Shown: positions 8,283 through 17,331, numbered from the stretch's first letter. The stretch: 64,000 nt of DNA from an uncultured Slackia sp. (GCF_959608125.1 NZ_CAUHPG010000003.1:53086-117085); one strand, 5' to 3'. Made by a program: numbers and translations. Notes: generated by a model not told the origin, from the sequence alone.

Positions 8283-9826
8283 CGGCGCTTCGCGTCCTTG
8301 CGGGGCAGGAGGCGCGAAGCAGCGAGCCATCCGCCCGATGCCAGCACGATGTAGTAGGGCAGGTACAAGAACAGATAGCGGGCGTTGCATTCGAAAACGG
8401 CGAGGAAGCACGTCAGCATGACCAGGGCGAACGCCATGACCGCCTCCGCGCGCGTCGATTTTCTGGACGAAAGCAGCAGCACCATGCCGATCAGCACGGC
8501 GAACCATACGATCTGAGACGCCACGCGAAAAGCGACGTTGTCGCCCTTGTCGCCGATGCCCCACCAGGCTTTCATCACGTCGTTTTCGCCGCGCACGTCG
8601 GCATAGAACGTGCCCGCTTCCTCCCAGGCGAACGCGCCGTCGGAATACGAGCGGATCACCTTCTTGGCGTAGAGCTTCGCAGCGCCGTCGATGCCCAGCT
8701 CGTGCACGCGGTTCTTCCACTCCTCGATATTGCCTGCGCGTCGCTCTTCGGGCGTGGCGAGCGACGAGGAGTATTCGACGTCGCTTTGCGACCAGACGCC
8801 GTAGGTTTGCGCGTTCAGGCCGAGCATGAGGTAGTGGGCCGCGCTGTACGCCCTGTTCTCGTCGAGTTCGGGAAGGTCCTTTTCCGCAGCCGCGACCAGG
8901 CTAAATGCTAGCAAGCCGCCGAGTGCCGCGGCGCCGACGCCCATGATGCCGCGTTTCAAGCTCAGCGACGCGCGGTCCGTGGCGAGCCTGTGGATGAGGC
9001 GGCATCCCTCGATGCAAAGGATCGCCAGCACGGCGAAAATCGTCGTGGGCTTGATGCAGTAGCCGATGCCGAACGCGGCGGCGATCACGGCCGTTTTCGT
9101 GCGCGCGTCTTTCATGCAGACGTACGCGAACAGGATCGCCGTGGGCGCGAGCATTCCGTAGGTGTCGGAGTAAGGCACCAGGATCCACGGGGAAAGCCCG
9201 CAGAATACGAACAGCACCGTGCTCGCGACGATCGCCGCGCGTTTGCCGAAGAGCTTGCGGGCGACGAAGGACGCAAGGCATGCCGAGACGGTCACGCTGA
9301 TGCATCCGCCGTACACCATGACCAGGTAAGGTTCGATGCCGAACAGCGCAGCCGCCTGACGCATCCATGAGAAGAGGCCCACGAGGAAAAGCTGGTTGGG
9401 ATAGACGGACAGGTAGTCCACGATGTCCGCGGGATCGTTCATCGCGATCGTGCCGCAATCCCAGTCGGTGACGAACCATGCGCCCGACACGATGAGTCCC
9501 TGCAGGACGAGGGTCGTCGCGGTCGCGGCTGCGACGAAGGTTTCGAAGATACGCGAGCGATGCGGCTGCGCGCTTGCGGGCCATCGCCTTATGACGAAGG
9601 CGATGCCGGCGATCGCGACGAGCGCCGCGGGGACCAAGATCAAGTTCCATTCGACCAGGTAGTAGTGTTTCGAGGCGTACTGCACGAACGGCGCCACGAA
9701 GACGACCGCCAGAACGCAGCACGCGAGCAAGGTGAGCGAGACGTTTCTCACGACGAGCGAAAGCCGGTTCGAGAAGGCGGCGGCCTTCGCGTCGGCGTCG
9801 GCGGGACGTGTGTCGCGATGGAGCAT
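8279..9826 (-). CDS. Polytopic membrane protein, probable GT-C glycosyltransferase
   Basis: This is a 515-residue protein with about eleven to twelve hydrophobic helices. An early periplasmic loop holds a DWD triplet, and the loop after the third helix starts with YPNQ. This arrangement resembles GT-C enzymes of the ArnT/PMT type, which take a sugar from a polyprenyl-phosphate donor, with an acidic residue in the first outer loop as catalytic base. The large soluble loop near residues 285-390 fits a periplasmic or acceptor-binding region. The convergent GtrB-like gene at 7302 could make its donor. The assignment is by overall architecture only; the acceptor is unknown. Confidence 0.6.
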   Translation of the reverse strand: MLHRDTRPADADAKAAAFSNRLSLVVRNVSLTLLACCVLAVVFVAPFVQYASKHYYLVEWNLILVPAALVAIAGIAFVIRRWPASAQPHRSRIFETFVAAATATTLVLQGLIVSGAWFVTDWDCGTIAMNDPADIVDYLSVYPNQLFLVGLFSWMRQAAALFGIEPYLVMVYGGCISVTVSACLASFVARKLFGKRAAIVASTVLFVFCGLSPWILVPYSDTYGMLAPTAILFAYVCMKDARTKTAVIAAAFGIGYCIKPTTIFAVLAILCIEGCRLIHRLATDRASLSLKRGIMGVGAAALGGLLAFSLVAAAEKDLPELDENRAYSAAHYLMLGLNAQTYGVWSQSDVEYSSSLATPEERRAGNIEEWKNRVHELGIDGAAKLYAKKVIRSYSDGAFAWEEAGTFYADVRGENDVMKAWWGIGDKGDNVAFRVASQIVWFAVLIGMVLLLSSRKSTRAEAVMAFALVMLTCFLAVFECNARYLFLYLPYYIVLASGGWLAASRLLPRKDAKRR

Positions 9827-10062
9827 GGCATTCCTGCTTTCGTAGCGCGCCCGACGGCGCGGATGAGACGGGGGACGCGCGTTTCGATGTCGCGCGGAAC
9901 ACCTGATTTTAGGTCATTTTTCCGGGGAGCGTCCATAAAAGGCGGGGTCGCCGTCTTTGTCCGGCGGCGCAGGTGCCTCGCGCGGGCGCGCCGTGTTGCG
10001 TCGCTGTGCTTTGCAGGTATGATGGGCGAAAGTGTTTTCACGACGGAATGGAGGCAGGCCCT

Positions 10063-10959
10063 ATGATCGAGCTTTCCGACGACAAGGTTCTCTACGCGTT
10101 TTCGAAGGACCTCGAGCCCGTGCTCACGGTGAAATCGGGCGATACGGTGCGCATTCGTACGAAAGACTGTTTCGGCAATCAGGTTCGCACGCCCGAAGAC
10201 GAGCTGGATTCGATCGATTGGGACGCGATCAACCCTGCGACCGGTCCGGTGTATGTGGAGGGTGCCGTGGCGGGCGGAGCGCTCAAGGTGAGCATCGATG
10301 CGATCGAGTTCGACGGCCAGACCGCTAGCTGCACCGGCAAAGACGAAGGCGTTTACGGCGACAAACTGGAGTGCTGGAGCACGCGACTGTGCCGTATCGA
10401 AGGCGATGAGCTGGTGTGGGACGAGCAGGTTCGTCTGCCGCTGACCCCGATGATCGGCGTGATCGGCGTCGCTCCTGCGGGCGAGCCCGTCAATTGCGGA
10501 ACGCCGGGCGCCCACGGCGGCAACATGGACAACACCAAAATCGCTCCTGGAGCCACGCTGTATTTCCCGGTGGCCGTCGACGGCGCGCTGTTCGGCTGCG
10601 GCGACATGCATGCCGTGATGGGCGATGGCGAAGTGAGCGTTTCCGGCGCCGAGGCGGCGGGCCATGCTACGGTCACCTTGACCGCGCTTCCCGAGCTGTC
10701 TATCGATACGCCTCTGCTTGAGAGCGAGACCGAATTCGGCGTGATCTACTCGGCTGAGACGCTCGATGCCGCTGCCGACGGCGCGGTGCATCGCATGGTC
10801 GACCTGGCGGCCGACCGCACGGGCAAAGACCCCGCCGAACTGGTTATGCTGTTCAGTCTGTGCGGCAACGTCGAGGTGTGCCAGATGGTCGACCCCGAGA
10901 AGACGGTGCGCTTCATGGTTCCCAAGCATGTTCTCGAGGCCTATGGATTCGCGCTGTAA
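10063..10959 (+). CDS. Acetamidase/formamidase family protein
   Basis: This is a predicted amide hydrolase of 298 residues of the FmdA/AmdA family, which releases ammonia from formamide, acetamide or related small amides. The central PLTPMIGVIGVAP, CGTPGAHGGNMD and DGALFGCGDMHAVMGDGE segments are family hallmarks. The His of HGGNMD and the Asp/His of GDMHA are expected metal or catalytic residues. The ATG at 10063 has a GAGGCAGG ribosome site; in-frame codons further upstream lack one. The gene stands alone, divergent from the GT-C-like gene and followed by an unusual AT-rich gap. The physiological substrate is not known. Confidence 0.85.
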   Translation: MIELSDDKVLYAFSKDLEPVLTVKSGDTVRIRTKDCFGNQVRTPEDELDSIDWDAINPATGPVYVEGAVAGGALKVSIDAIEFDGQTASCTGKDEGVYGDKLECWSTRLCRIEGDELVWDEQVRLPLTPMIGVIGVAPAGEPVNCGTPGAHGGNMDNTKIAPGATLYFPVAVDGALFGCGDMHAVMGDGEVSVSGAEAAGHATVTLTALPELSIDTPLLESETEFGVIYSAETLDAAADGAVHRMVDLAADRTGKDPAELVMLFSLCGNVEVCQMVDPEKTVRFMVPKHVLEAYGFAL

Positions 10960-11210
10960 GCTGTCGGAGAAACAGAGTATTTTTTAGAAACTAATATCTA
11001 TTTATAGCTTAAGCATCCTGCAGAATGCAAATATCTTCAGGATGCTTAATTTGCAGAAGATGGTAGATATCGAATTAGTGACTGCATGCTATTGGATATC
11101 TACCAGCATTAAGAATCTAATTCCATATTTGATATCTAAAGATAAGAATAAAGCTAGAGATTATTAGAGCTCTAATTACTAAGAGTAACTAACAGTATGA
11201 AAGGATATCG
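10960..11210. other. AT-rich intergenic region with several inverted repeats
   Basis: This 251-bp gap is far richer in A and T than the genes on either side. It holds a 12-bp perfect stem (11009-11020 with 11038-11049), an 11-bp perfect stem (11061-11071 with 11095-11105) and a 14-bp palindrome at 11163-11176. No plausible protein is encoded. It may include the tsaE promoter and an untranslated structured RNA, or it may be a remnant of foreign DNA. No T-rich terminator follows the stems. Confidence 0.7.
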
Positions 11211-11666
11211 ATGGAGATCATCAGCACATCGGTTGAGCAGACGCAGGAATATGCCGAGCGTATGGCCCGTCGAGCCGAGGCGGGAGACGTCATTCTTCTC
11301 GTCGGCGACCTGGGGGCGGGAAAAACCCACTTCACGCAAGGCTTCGCGCGCGGCCTCGATCTTGCCGACGTGCCGACGAGCCCGACGTTCAACCTGGTGT
11401 GCGAATACTGCGGTGGGCGATTGCCGTTGTATCACTTCGACTTGTATCGCCTGGAGAACGCCGACGAATTGGACGACATCGATTACTACGGCATCACCGA
11501 AGGCGACGGCGTGTCTCTGGTGGAATGGGGCGATAAGTTCGACGAGGCTGCGCCTGACGATTACGTGTTGCTCGATTTCGCCGTGCGTCCCGACGGCACG
11601 CGTGCGATCGGCGTGACGGCGACGGGTCCGCGCGCGCAGGCTCTCGCTGCGGCGCTCGAATCGTAG
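11211..11666 (+). CDS. tsaE: tRNA threonylcarbamoyladenosine ATPase TsaE
   Basis: TsaE is the small ATPase that works with TsaB and TsaD to make the t6A modification at position 37 of ANN-decoding tRNAs. The 151 residues are typical. The Walker A motif GDLGAGKT is at 32-39, the TSPTF segment follows at about 56-60, and HFDLYRL and VEWGD complete the family signature. The start has an AAGGA ribosome site. In many bacteria tsaE sits with tsaB and rimI; here it stands alone behind the AT-rich gap and is followed by a strong terminator. Confidence 0.92.
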   Translation: MEIISTSVEQTQEYAERMARRAEAGDVILLVGDLGAGKTHFTQGFARGLDLADVPTSPTFNLVCEYCGGRLPLYHFDLYRLENADELDDIDYYGITEGDGVSLVEWGDKFDEAAPDDYVLLDFAVRPDGTRAIGVTATGPRAQALAAALES

Positions 11667-11672
11667 GCAGAC

Positions 11673-11708
11673 AAGAAGGGCTCGGCCGCACACGGCCGAG
11701 CCCTTCTT
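11673..11708. terminator. Strong bidirectional terminator
   Basis: A perfect 16-bp stem (11673-11688 with 11693-11708) with a CACA loop lies between the convergent tsaE and universal stress protein genes. Confidence 0.9.
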
Positions 11709-11747
11709 GCGTATGTGTTCACGTGGCGGCTTCGCTGCAGCGCCGCG

Positions 11748-12191
11748 TTAGTCTTCCTTGACCACCAGCACGTCGCAGCGCAGATTGCGGATCAGGTAGG
11801 TGGAAACGCTGCCGACGAACACGTATTTGATGTTCGACAGGCCGCGCTCGCCGCAGATGACCAGGTCGGGATCGTACGGCTCGATGATCTGCTCGCTCAG
11901 CGTTTCGGTGATGCGGCCGGCCTTCACGACCACCTGCACCTCGGGAATGTCGGGGTTGTTGCGGGCGGCTTCGAGCTTGTCCGCGATCGATTCCTCGAGC
12001 TTGGCTTTCATATCGGCCGCGAGGGCGGCGAAATCGGTGCCTGCCGCTTCGTAGGGGACCGAATCGACGACGTGGCCGAACATCAGCGAGGCATTGGCGC
12101 CTTCGGCAAGCTCGATAGCGCGGTCGACGACCATGTCCTGGGTTTTCCCGCCGTCGAGCGCAGCGAAAATGCGATTGTACTTCTTCGTCAT
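11748..12191 (-). CDS. Universal stress protein (UspA family)
   Basis: This is a small cytosolic nucleotide-binding stress protein of 147 residues. The C-terminal motif GERGLSNIKYVFVGSVS matches the G-x2-G-x9-G-S/T ATP-binding signature of the ATP-binding class. The N-terminus FAALDGG and the DLVICG strand also fit the Usp fold. A ribosome site (CAGGAG) lies before the ATG. Its role cannot be specified beyond general stress or energy-starvation response. Confidence 0.88.
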   Translation of the reverse strand: MTKKYNRIFAALDGGKTQDMVVDRAIELAEGANASLMFGHVVDSVPYEAAGTDFAALAADMKAKLEESIADKLEAARNNPDIPEVQVVVKAGRITETLSEQIIEPYDPDLVICGERGLSNIKYVFVGSVSTYLIRNLRCDVLVVKED

Positions 12192-12315
12192 GACAGCTCC
12201 TGACCTTGGATCGTCCTTGGATTCAAGGACGATTCCATTCTATCACTCGATTGTTCTAAAGCGCCTGTTCCGGCGATTCGCACCCTGCGCGTTGCCCTTT
12301 CGTTACGCTGTGTGG

Positions 12316-13446
12316 CTAAGCGTTCGTCTGCATGCGCGAAAGTTCGGCGTCGACGGCTGCGATGTCGTCTTCGGCGGTAGCCCACGAGCAGGTCATGCGT
12401 ACGATGGTCGAGTCTGCATCGGGGCGCGCGATGACATCGGCATCGAAGGCGTGGACGAACGCATCGGCCGTCGGGTTGTCGAGCCTGAGGAATTGCTGGT
12501 TGGTGGAAGAGTCGCTTTCGAAGGCGTCGAACCCGTGCGCTGCCAGCACTTCGCGCAATTTCAGGGCCGCAGCGACGGAGTGGCGACCGAGCGAAAGGTA
12601 GAGCGGCTCGTCGCCTTGCGCTTCGGTCACGCCCGCCTGCGCGCCCGTGACGGAGAACAGCGTATCGAACTGCACGCCCAGAAGCCTTCCCTTGGCGCAG
12701 ACGGCGCCCTTCTGCTTCATGATGTAGCGGAACTCGCGTGCTACGGCGGCGTTGCGGATCACGATGGCCTCGCCGAAAAGCGCGCCGTTTTTGGTGCCGC
12801 CGATGGTGAACACGTCCGCGGCGGCGCAGACGTCGGCCAGCGTGGCGTCGCAGCGCGGCGAAGCGAGGCCGCAGGCGAGCCTTGCGCCGTCGATGAACAG
12901 CAGAAGGTCGTGTTCGTCCGCATACGCTCGCAGCGAGGCGAGTTCTGCGGCGGTGCATACCAGGCCGGTTTCGGTAGCGAGCGACATGTACAGAAGGCGC
13001 GGCTTGACCATATGGAAGTTGCCGCCGTATTCATGTTCTCTCATGACGGCGTCGATGCCTGCGATGCTCAGGAGGCCGTCGGCGTCGGCAGTGACGAGCA
13101 CCTTATGGCCGCAGGCCTCGATCGCTCCTGTTTCATGCACGTTGATATGGCCGTCGGGTGCGGCGATGACACATTCGTGCGGACGCAGGCATGCGGCGAT
13201 CGAGACCAGATTGGCCATGGTGCCGCCTGCGACGAATTCGACCTGCAGGTTCTCGGGGTCGACGCTTGCGCGCTCGAGTGCATCGTGCGCATCGCTTCGT
13301 ACGATGGCCTGGCGAATGCGATTGCGCGCAGCATCGCACCATGTGTCTTCGGTGTAGCCGGGATGTTGCTCCCCGTTGGTGCGGACCAGAGCGTCGAGGA
13401 CGCACGGGTGGGCCCCTTCCATATAATCGTTGCGGAAGCTGTGCAT
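12316..13446 (-). CDS. Low-specificity L-threonine aldolase family (PLP enzyme)
   Basis: The 376 residues form a fold-type I PLP enzyme of the beta-eliminating lyase family. The likely reaction is cleavage of threonine or allo-threonine to glycine and acetaldehyde. The N-terminus MHSFRNDYMEGAHP matches the Firmicutes/Actinobacteria subgroup, DGARL (186-190) carries the pyridine-binding Asp, and Lys219 in GGTKNG is the expected PLP-binding lysine. Some relatives act on other beta-hydroxy amino acids. The gene is transcribed away from infA; the 445-bp gap between them holds the infA promoter. Confidence 0.85.
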   Translation of the reverse strand: MHSFRNDYMEGAHPCVLDALVRTNGEQHPGYTEDTWCDAARNRIRQAIVRSDAHDALERASVDPENLQVEFVAGGTMANLVSIAACLRPHECVIAAPDGHINVHETGAIEACGHKVLVTADADGLLSIAGIDAVMREHEYGGNFHMVKPRLLYMSLATETGLVCTAAELASLRAYADEHDLLLFIDGARLACGLASPRCDATLADVCAAADVFTIGGTKNGALFGEAIVIRNAAVAREFRYIMKQKGAVCAKGRLLGVQFDTLFSVTGAQAGVTEAQGDEPLYLSLGRHSVAAALKLREVLAAHGFDAFESDSSTNQQFLRLDNPTADAFVHAFDADVIARPDADSTIVRMTCSWATAEDDIAAVDAELSRMQTNA

Positions 13447-13891
13447 GGAATGCCTTTCGATCGGCGGCGAACGCGTCGTCGCATCTTTGCTGACTGCTCA
13501 GATTATAAGATCGCCGCGCGCTGCCCGCGAAGCGCGGCATCGGACGGCATGACAGGAAGGGGGGGAAGGGCGCGATCGGTCGTGCGGGTGCCTGAAGCGT
13601 GCGCAGGAATCGCTGCATCTTTTCAGCGGTCTATTGTTGCCAAATTAGTTAAACATACTAAAAGAAACTAAAAGATTTTCGGTAATCAAACGTTAAAGAT
13701 AAATGGTCATGAAAATGAAAATACCGCAGGTCGATCGGCAAAAATTACGTCAGACGTGCTAGAATGCGTCGAGGCAGCTGCTCAGGCGCTGTCTTTTGTG
13801 ATGCCAAAATGAATTTCGTGCATACGAAAGAAAATTTTGGTATAATTTTCGGCTGTTGCTTAAGCAAACGATGAGTGAAGAAGGAAGATTC
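13447..13891 (+). promoter_or_regulatory. Promoter region of the infA-rplQ operon
   Basis: This long gap between divergent genes turns AT-rich from about 13630. An extended -10 element (TG, one base, TATAAT at 13841-13846) lies about 45 bases before the infA start and is a good promoter candidate. A second possible -10 (TAGAAT) lies near 13760. A short direct repeat (ACTAAAAG twice, near 13655-13675) sits further upstream. The first part, 13447-13630, shows no feature I can name. Confidence 0.6.
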
Positions 13892-14110
13892 TTGGCAAAA
13901 GAAGACGTCATCGAACTTGAAGGCACGGTCCTCGAGGCCCTTCCGAACGCGATGTTCAAGGTCGAACTCGAGAACGGCCATCAGATTCTGGCGCATATTT
14001 CCGGCAAAATGCGCATGCACTACATCAAAATCCTGCCGGGCGACAAGGTAACCGTCGAGCTGTCGGTCTACGACCTGTCTCGCGGCCGTATTACCTATCG
14101 CTTTAAATAA
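13892..14110 (+). CDS. infA: Translation initiation factor IF-1
   Basis: IF-1 binds the ribosomal A site during initiation. The protein is a single OB-fold. Reading from the TTG at 13892 gives exactly 72 residues beginning (M)AKEDVIELEG, the usual bacterial IF-1, and a GAAGAAGGAAG ribosome site ends about five bases before it. An ATG at 13871 in the same frame would add seven residues (MSEEGRF) but has a weaker site and would place the ribosome site inside the gene. It heads the alpha-type ribosomal operon, separate from secY, adk and map. Confidence 0.93.
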   Translation: MAKEDVIELEGTVLEALPNAMFKVELENGHQILAHISGKMRMHYIKILPGDKVTVELSVYDLSRGRITYRFK

Positions 14111-14312
14111 GCACCCGCTCTGCTCCGACTCCTCGTCGAAACATACAGGGTGCATTTCTGCGCTTAAAAGCAGCGGCCGCGTGTCCGTAACAACGCACGA
14201 CATGACAACCATCGCCTGCGGCTGGGCGTGTTGCATAGAGTAAAAGACAGTAGGGTTCCCCAGAGGTTGAACCGTCGGCCAAAGGGAAGCCGCACATTCA
14301 AAGGAGACAAAC

Positions 14313-14426
14313 ATGAAGGTCCGTCCTTCGGTCAAGAAGATGTGCGACAAGTGCAAAATCATTCGACGTCATGGCAAGGTGCTCGTGATCTGCGAGAATC
14401 CTCGTCATAAGCAGCGTCAGGGTTAA
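14313..14426 (+). CDS. rpmJ: Ribosomal protein L36
   Basis: This 37-residue protein of the large ribosomal subunit starts at an ATG behind an AAGGAG ribosome site. It is the zinc-ribbon (C+) form, with Cys11, Cys14, Cys27 and His32 as zinc ligands. It lies between infA and rpsM, its standard place. The 200-bp gap before it is longer than other gaps in the operon and could hold a leader for ribosomal-protein feedback, though I cannot identify the structure. Confidence 0.95.
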   Translation: MKVRPSVKKMCDKCKIIRRHGKVLVICENPRHKQRQG

Positions 14427-14448
14427 AGAGAGGAAGGCTAGCTAAACT

Positions 14449-14817
14449 ATGGCACGTCTTTTCGGTGTCGACCTCCCTCGCGAGAAGCGCATTGAGATCG
14501 GCTTGACTTACATTTACGGCATCGGCAACACCACCGCCAAGAAGATCGTCGCGGAAACCGGCGTCAACCCGGACATCCGCGTCAAGGACATCTCTGAAGA
14601 CGATCTTCAGAAGATCCGCGAATACATCAGCGAGAACCTGACGGTCGAGGGCGACCTGCACCGCGAGGTTTCTCAGAACGTTAAGCGCCTTATGGAAATC
14701 GGCTGCTACCGTGGCCTGCGTCACCGCAAGGGTCTCCCCGTTCGCGGTCAGCGCACCCACACCAACGCTCGCACCCGCAAGGGTCCCAAGCGTCAAATCG
14801 GCGGCAAGAAGAAGTAG
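14449..14817 (+). CDS. rpsM: Ribosomal protein S13
   Basis: S13 sits at the head of the small subunit and contacts the large subunit and the P-site tRNA. The 122 residues show the family segments MARLFGVDLPREKRIEIGLT at the start, YIYGIGNTTAKKI, and the basic RGLRHRKGLPVRGQRTHTNA tail. It lies 22 bases after rpmJ and 12 bases before rpsK in the same operon. Confidence 0.97.
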   Translation: MARLFGVDLPREKRIEIGLTYIYGIGNTTAKKIVAETGVNPDIRVKDISEDDLQKIREYISENLTVEGDLHREVSQNVKRLMEIGCYRGLRHRKGLPVRGQRTHTNARTRKGPKRQIGGKKK

Positions 14818-14829
14818 GGGTTTTAACAC

Positions 14830-15225
14830 ATGGCTAAGAAGAACGTTCGCACGCGCATCAAGCGCTCCGAGCGCAAGAATATTGCGGTCGGTCAGGCTCA
14901 TATCAAGAGCACCTTCAACAACACCATCGTTTCCATCACCGATCCTCAGGGTAACGTGATTTCCTGGAACTCTGCCGGTACCGTGGGCTTCAAGGGCTCT
15001 CGTAAGTCCACCCCGTTCGCCGCGCAGATGGCTGCCGAGCAGGCCGCCAAGACCGCTATGGAGCACGGCCTCAAGAAGGTCAGCGTCTTCGTGAAGGGCC
15101 CCGGCTCTGGTCGCGAGACCGCTATCCGCTCCCTTCAGGCCGCCGGCCTCGAAGTGGCGAGCATCCAGGATTGCACCCCCATCCCGCACAACGGCTGCCG
15201 TCCGTGCAAGCGTCGTCGCGTGTAG
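14830..15225 (+). CDS. rpsK: Ribosomal protein S11
   Basis: S11 forms part of the small-subunit platform. The 131 residues are typical, with HIKSTFNNTIVSITDPQGN, the FKGSRKSTPFAAQMAAE stretch and the C-terminal DCTPIPHNGCRPCKRRRV. It is the third ribosomal gene of the operon and precedes rpsD by 21 bases. Confidence 0.97.
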   Translation: MAKKNVRTRIKRSERKNIAVGQAHIKSTFNNTIVSITDPQGNVISWNSAGTVGFKGSRKSTPFAAQMAAEQAAKTAMEHGLKKVSVFVKGPGSGRETAIRSLQAAGLEVASIQDCTPIPHNGCRPCKRRRV

Positions 15226-15246
15226 TTCAGAAAGGATCGAATCATT

Positions 15247-15843
15247 ATGGCAATCAATAGGACTCCGGTTCTTAAGCGCTGCCGCCAGCTCGGTATTGAT
15301 CCGGTTGTGCTGGGCTACAGCAGCAAGAAAGAATCCATCCGTCAGCCCAAGCGCCGTCGCAAGGAAAGCGAATACGGCATGCAGCTGCGCGAGAAGCAGA
15401 AGGCCAAGTTCATCTACGGCGTTCTGGAGAAGCAGTTCCGCGGCTACTTCATGAAGGCTAAGCGTCAGCAGGGCATCACCGGCGAGAACCTGATGCGCAT
15501 TCTCGAGTCCCGTCTCGACAATGTCGTCTTCCGCCTGGGCTTCGCCCGCACCCGCAAGGAAGCCCGCCAGACCGTGACCCACGGCCACATTCTGGTGAAT
15601 GGCCGCCGCGTGGACATCCCGTCCTACCGCGTGCGCCCCGGCGACCTGGTTTCCGTGGCTCCCAAGGCCAAGGAAATGCTCGTCATCAAGAGCGCTCTCG
15701 TGTCCAACGAGCGCATGCAGGTTCCCGCATGGCTCGAAGTCGACATCGAGAAACTGCAGGGCAGCGTGCTCTCCCTTCCGAACCGCGATCAGATCGACCT
15801 GGATATCAACGAGCAGCTTATCGTCGAGCTCTACTCTAAGTAA
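15247..15843 (+). CDS. rpsD: Ribosomal protein S4
   Basis: S4 nucleates assembly of the small-subunit body and in many bacteria represses its own operon. The 198 residues include the N-terminal domain without a zinc-binding cysteine set (a single Cys at 12) and the S4 RNA-binding fold (residues about 88-150: LESRLDNVVFRLGFARTRKE, then HGHILVNGRRVDIPS). It is placed before rpoA as in most bacteria with this operon. Confidence 0.97.
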   Translation: MAINRTPVLKRCRQLGIDPVVLGYSSKKESIRQPKRRRKESEYGMQLREKQKAKFIYGVLEKQFRGYFMKAKRQQGITGENLMRILESRLDNVVFRLGFARTRKEARQTVTHGHILVNGRRVDIPSYRVRPGDLVSVAPKAKEMLVIKSALVSNERMQVPAWLEVDIEKLQGSVLSLPNRDQIDLDINEQLIVELYSK

Positions 15844-15875
15844 TAACCAGCGGCTGATTAGGAGGCTTACAAACT

Positions 15876-16826
15876 ATGGCAGAGTTCATGAGGCCAACCG
15901 TCACTACCGAAGAAGTGAACGATACCGTCGCTCGCTTCATCGTAGAGCCGCTCGAGCGTGGTTTCGGATATACGCTGGGCAACTGCATGCGTCGCGTGTT
16001 GCTTTCCTCCCTGGATGGCGCGAAAGCGACCGCTATCCAGATCGAGGGCGTGCAGCATGAGTTCACGACCGCAGAAGGCGTGATCGAAGATGTCACCGAT
16101 ATCGTCCTCAACGTGAAGGGCCTCGTTTTCGCGGCTCTTTCCGAGGACTACACCGAGGCAGTCGCGACGATTTCCGTCGAGGGTCCGTGCACGGTGACCG
16201 GCGCTGACATCAAAGTTCCTGCCGAGTTCACGCTTGTTAACCCCGACCATGTCATCGCCACTGTGGCCGATGGCGGTACGTTGAACATGAATATCCGCAT
16301 CGGTGTCGGCCGTGGCTATGTTTCGGCCGAGCGCAACAAGCGTACCGAGGATCCCATCGGTATCATCCATGTGGATAGCCTGTTCTCTCCCGTGCGTCGT
16401 TGCACCCTCGCGGTCAGCGACACGCGCGTGGGCCAGCGTACCGACTACGACAAGCTGGTTCTTGAGGTCGAGACCGACGGCTCTATCGTCCCGAATGAGG
16501 CGGTGTGCCGCGCGGCCAATATCATCAACCAGTACATGGGGGCGTTTTTGACCCTGGCCGATATCGCCGACGAGGAAGAGGGCGAAATTCCGTCCATCTT
16601 CGCTCCGGAGGGCCAGGAGGCCAATGCTGAGCTCGATAAGCAGATCGAGGATCTGGACCTGTCCGTCCGCTCCTACAACTGCTTGAAGCGCGCCGGTATC
16701 CATTCCGTGCGTCAGCTGGTCGAGTTCTCCGAGAACGACCTGCTCAACATCCGTAACTTTGGCGCGAAGTCCATCGAAGAGGTCAAGGATAAACTGATCT
16801 CGATGGACCTCAACTTGAAGCAATAA
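15876..16826 (+). CDS. rpoA: RNA polymerase alpha subunit
   Basis: Alpha dimerises to start assembly of RNA polymerase, and its C-terminal domain contacts promoter UP elements and activators. The 316 residues show the N-terminal domain (ERGFGYTLGNCMRRVLLSS, residues 29-47) and the C-terminal helix-hairpin-helix domain (SVRSYNCLKRAGIHSVRQL onward, then LLNIRNFGAKSIEEVKDKL). A GGAGG ribosome site precedes the ATG. Confidence 0.98.
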   Translation: MAEFMRPTVTTEEVNDTVARFIVEPLERGFGYTLGNCMRRVLLSSLDGAKATAIQIEGVQHEFTTAEGVIEDVTDIVLNVKGLVFAALSEDYTEAVATISVEGPCTVTGADIKVPAEFTLVNPDHVIATVADGGTLNMNIRIGVGRGYVSAERNKRTEDPIGIIHVDSLFSPVRRCTLAVSDTRVGQRTDYDKLVLEVETDGSIVPNEAVCRAANIINQYMGAFLTLADIADEEEGEIPSIFAPEGQEANAELDKQIEDLDLSVRSYNCLKRAGIHSVRQLVEFSENDLLNIRNFGAKSIEEVKDKLISMDLNLKQ

Positions 16827-16839
16827 TAGGAGATACACG

Positions 16840-17331
16840 ATGAGGCATTACAAGAAGGGTCGCAAGCTGGGCACCGATGCCGCCCACACTAAGGCCATGA
16901 AGAGGTCGCTGGTGCAGGCGCTGTTCCTGAACGACCGCATCAAGACCATCGAGTCTCGCGCGAAGGAAATCCGCCCCGATGTCGACCGTATCATCACCTG
17001 GGCGAAGAAGGGCGACCTGCATTCCCGTCGTCTCGCCATCGCCGCTCTCGGCAACGACAAAGAGCTCGTTCGCGAGATCTTCGAGAAGGTTGCTCAGGGC
17101 ATGTTCGCCGATCGTCAGGGCGGTTACACCCGCATCCTGAAGCTCGGCCCCCGCAAGGGCGACAATGCTCCTATGGTCATCATGGAGCTCGTGACCGAGC
17201 CCGTGGCCAAGAAGGAGGAGAAGGCCCCCAAGGCTGCTCCGAAGAAGGTCGAGAAGGCTGAAGAGACCGAGGCTGTCGCCGAGGCTCAGGCCGAGGAGAC
17301 CGCCGAGGCCGAGGAGAAGAAGGCCGAGTAG
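16840..17331 (+). CDS. rplQ: Ribosomal protein L17 with charged C-terminal tail
   Basis: L17 lies near the exit tunnel of the large subunit. The conserved part is residues 1-117 (MRHYKKGRKLGTDAAHTKAM at the start, then YTRILKLGPRKGDNAPMVIMEL). The remaining ~46 residues are an Ala/Glu/Lys-rich tail that is probably disordered; similar tails are seen on L17 of other actinobacteria. It ends the operon and is followed by a terminator. Confidence 0.97.
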   Translation: MRHYKKGRKLGTDAAHTKAMKRSLVQALFLNDRIKTIESRAKEIRPDVDRIITWAKKGDLHSRRLAIAALGNDKELVREIFEKVAQGMFADRQGGYTRILKLGPRKGDNAPMVIMELVTEPVAKKEEKAPKAAPKKVEKAEETEAVAEAQAEETAEAEEKKAE

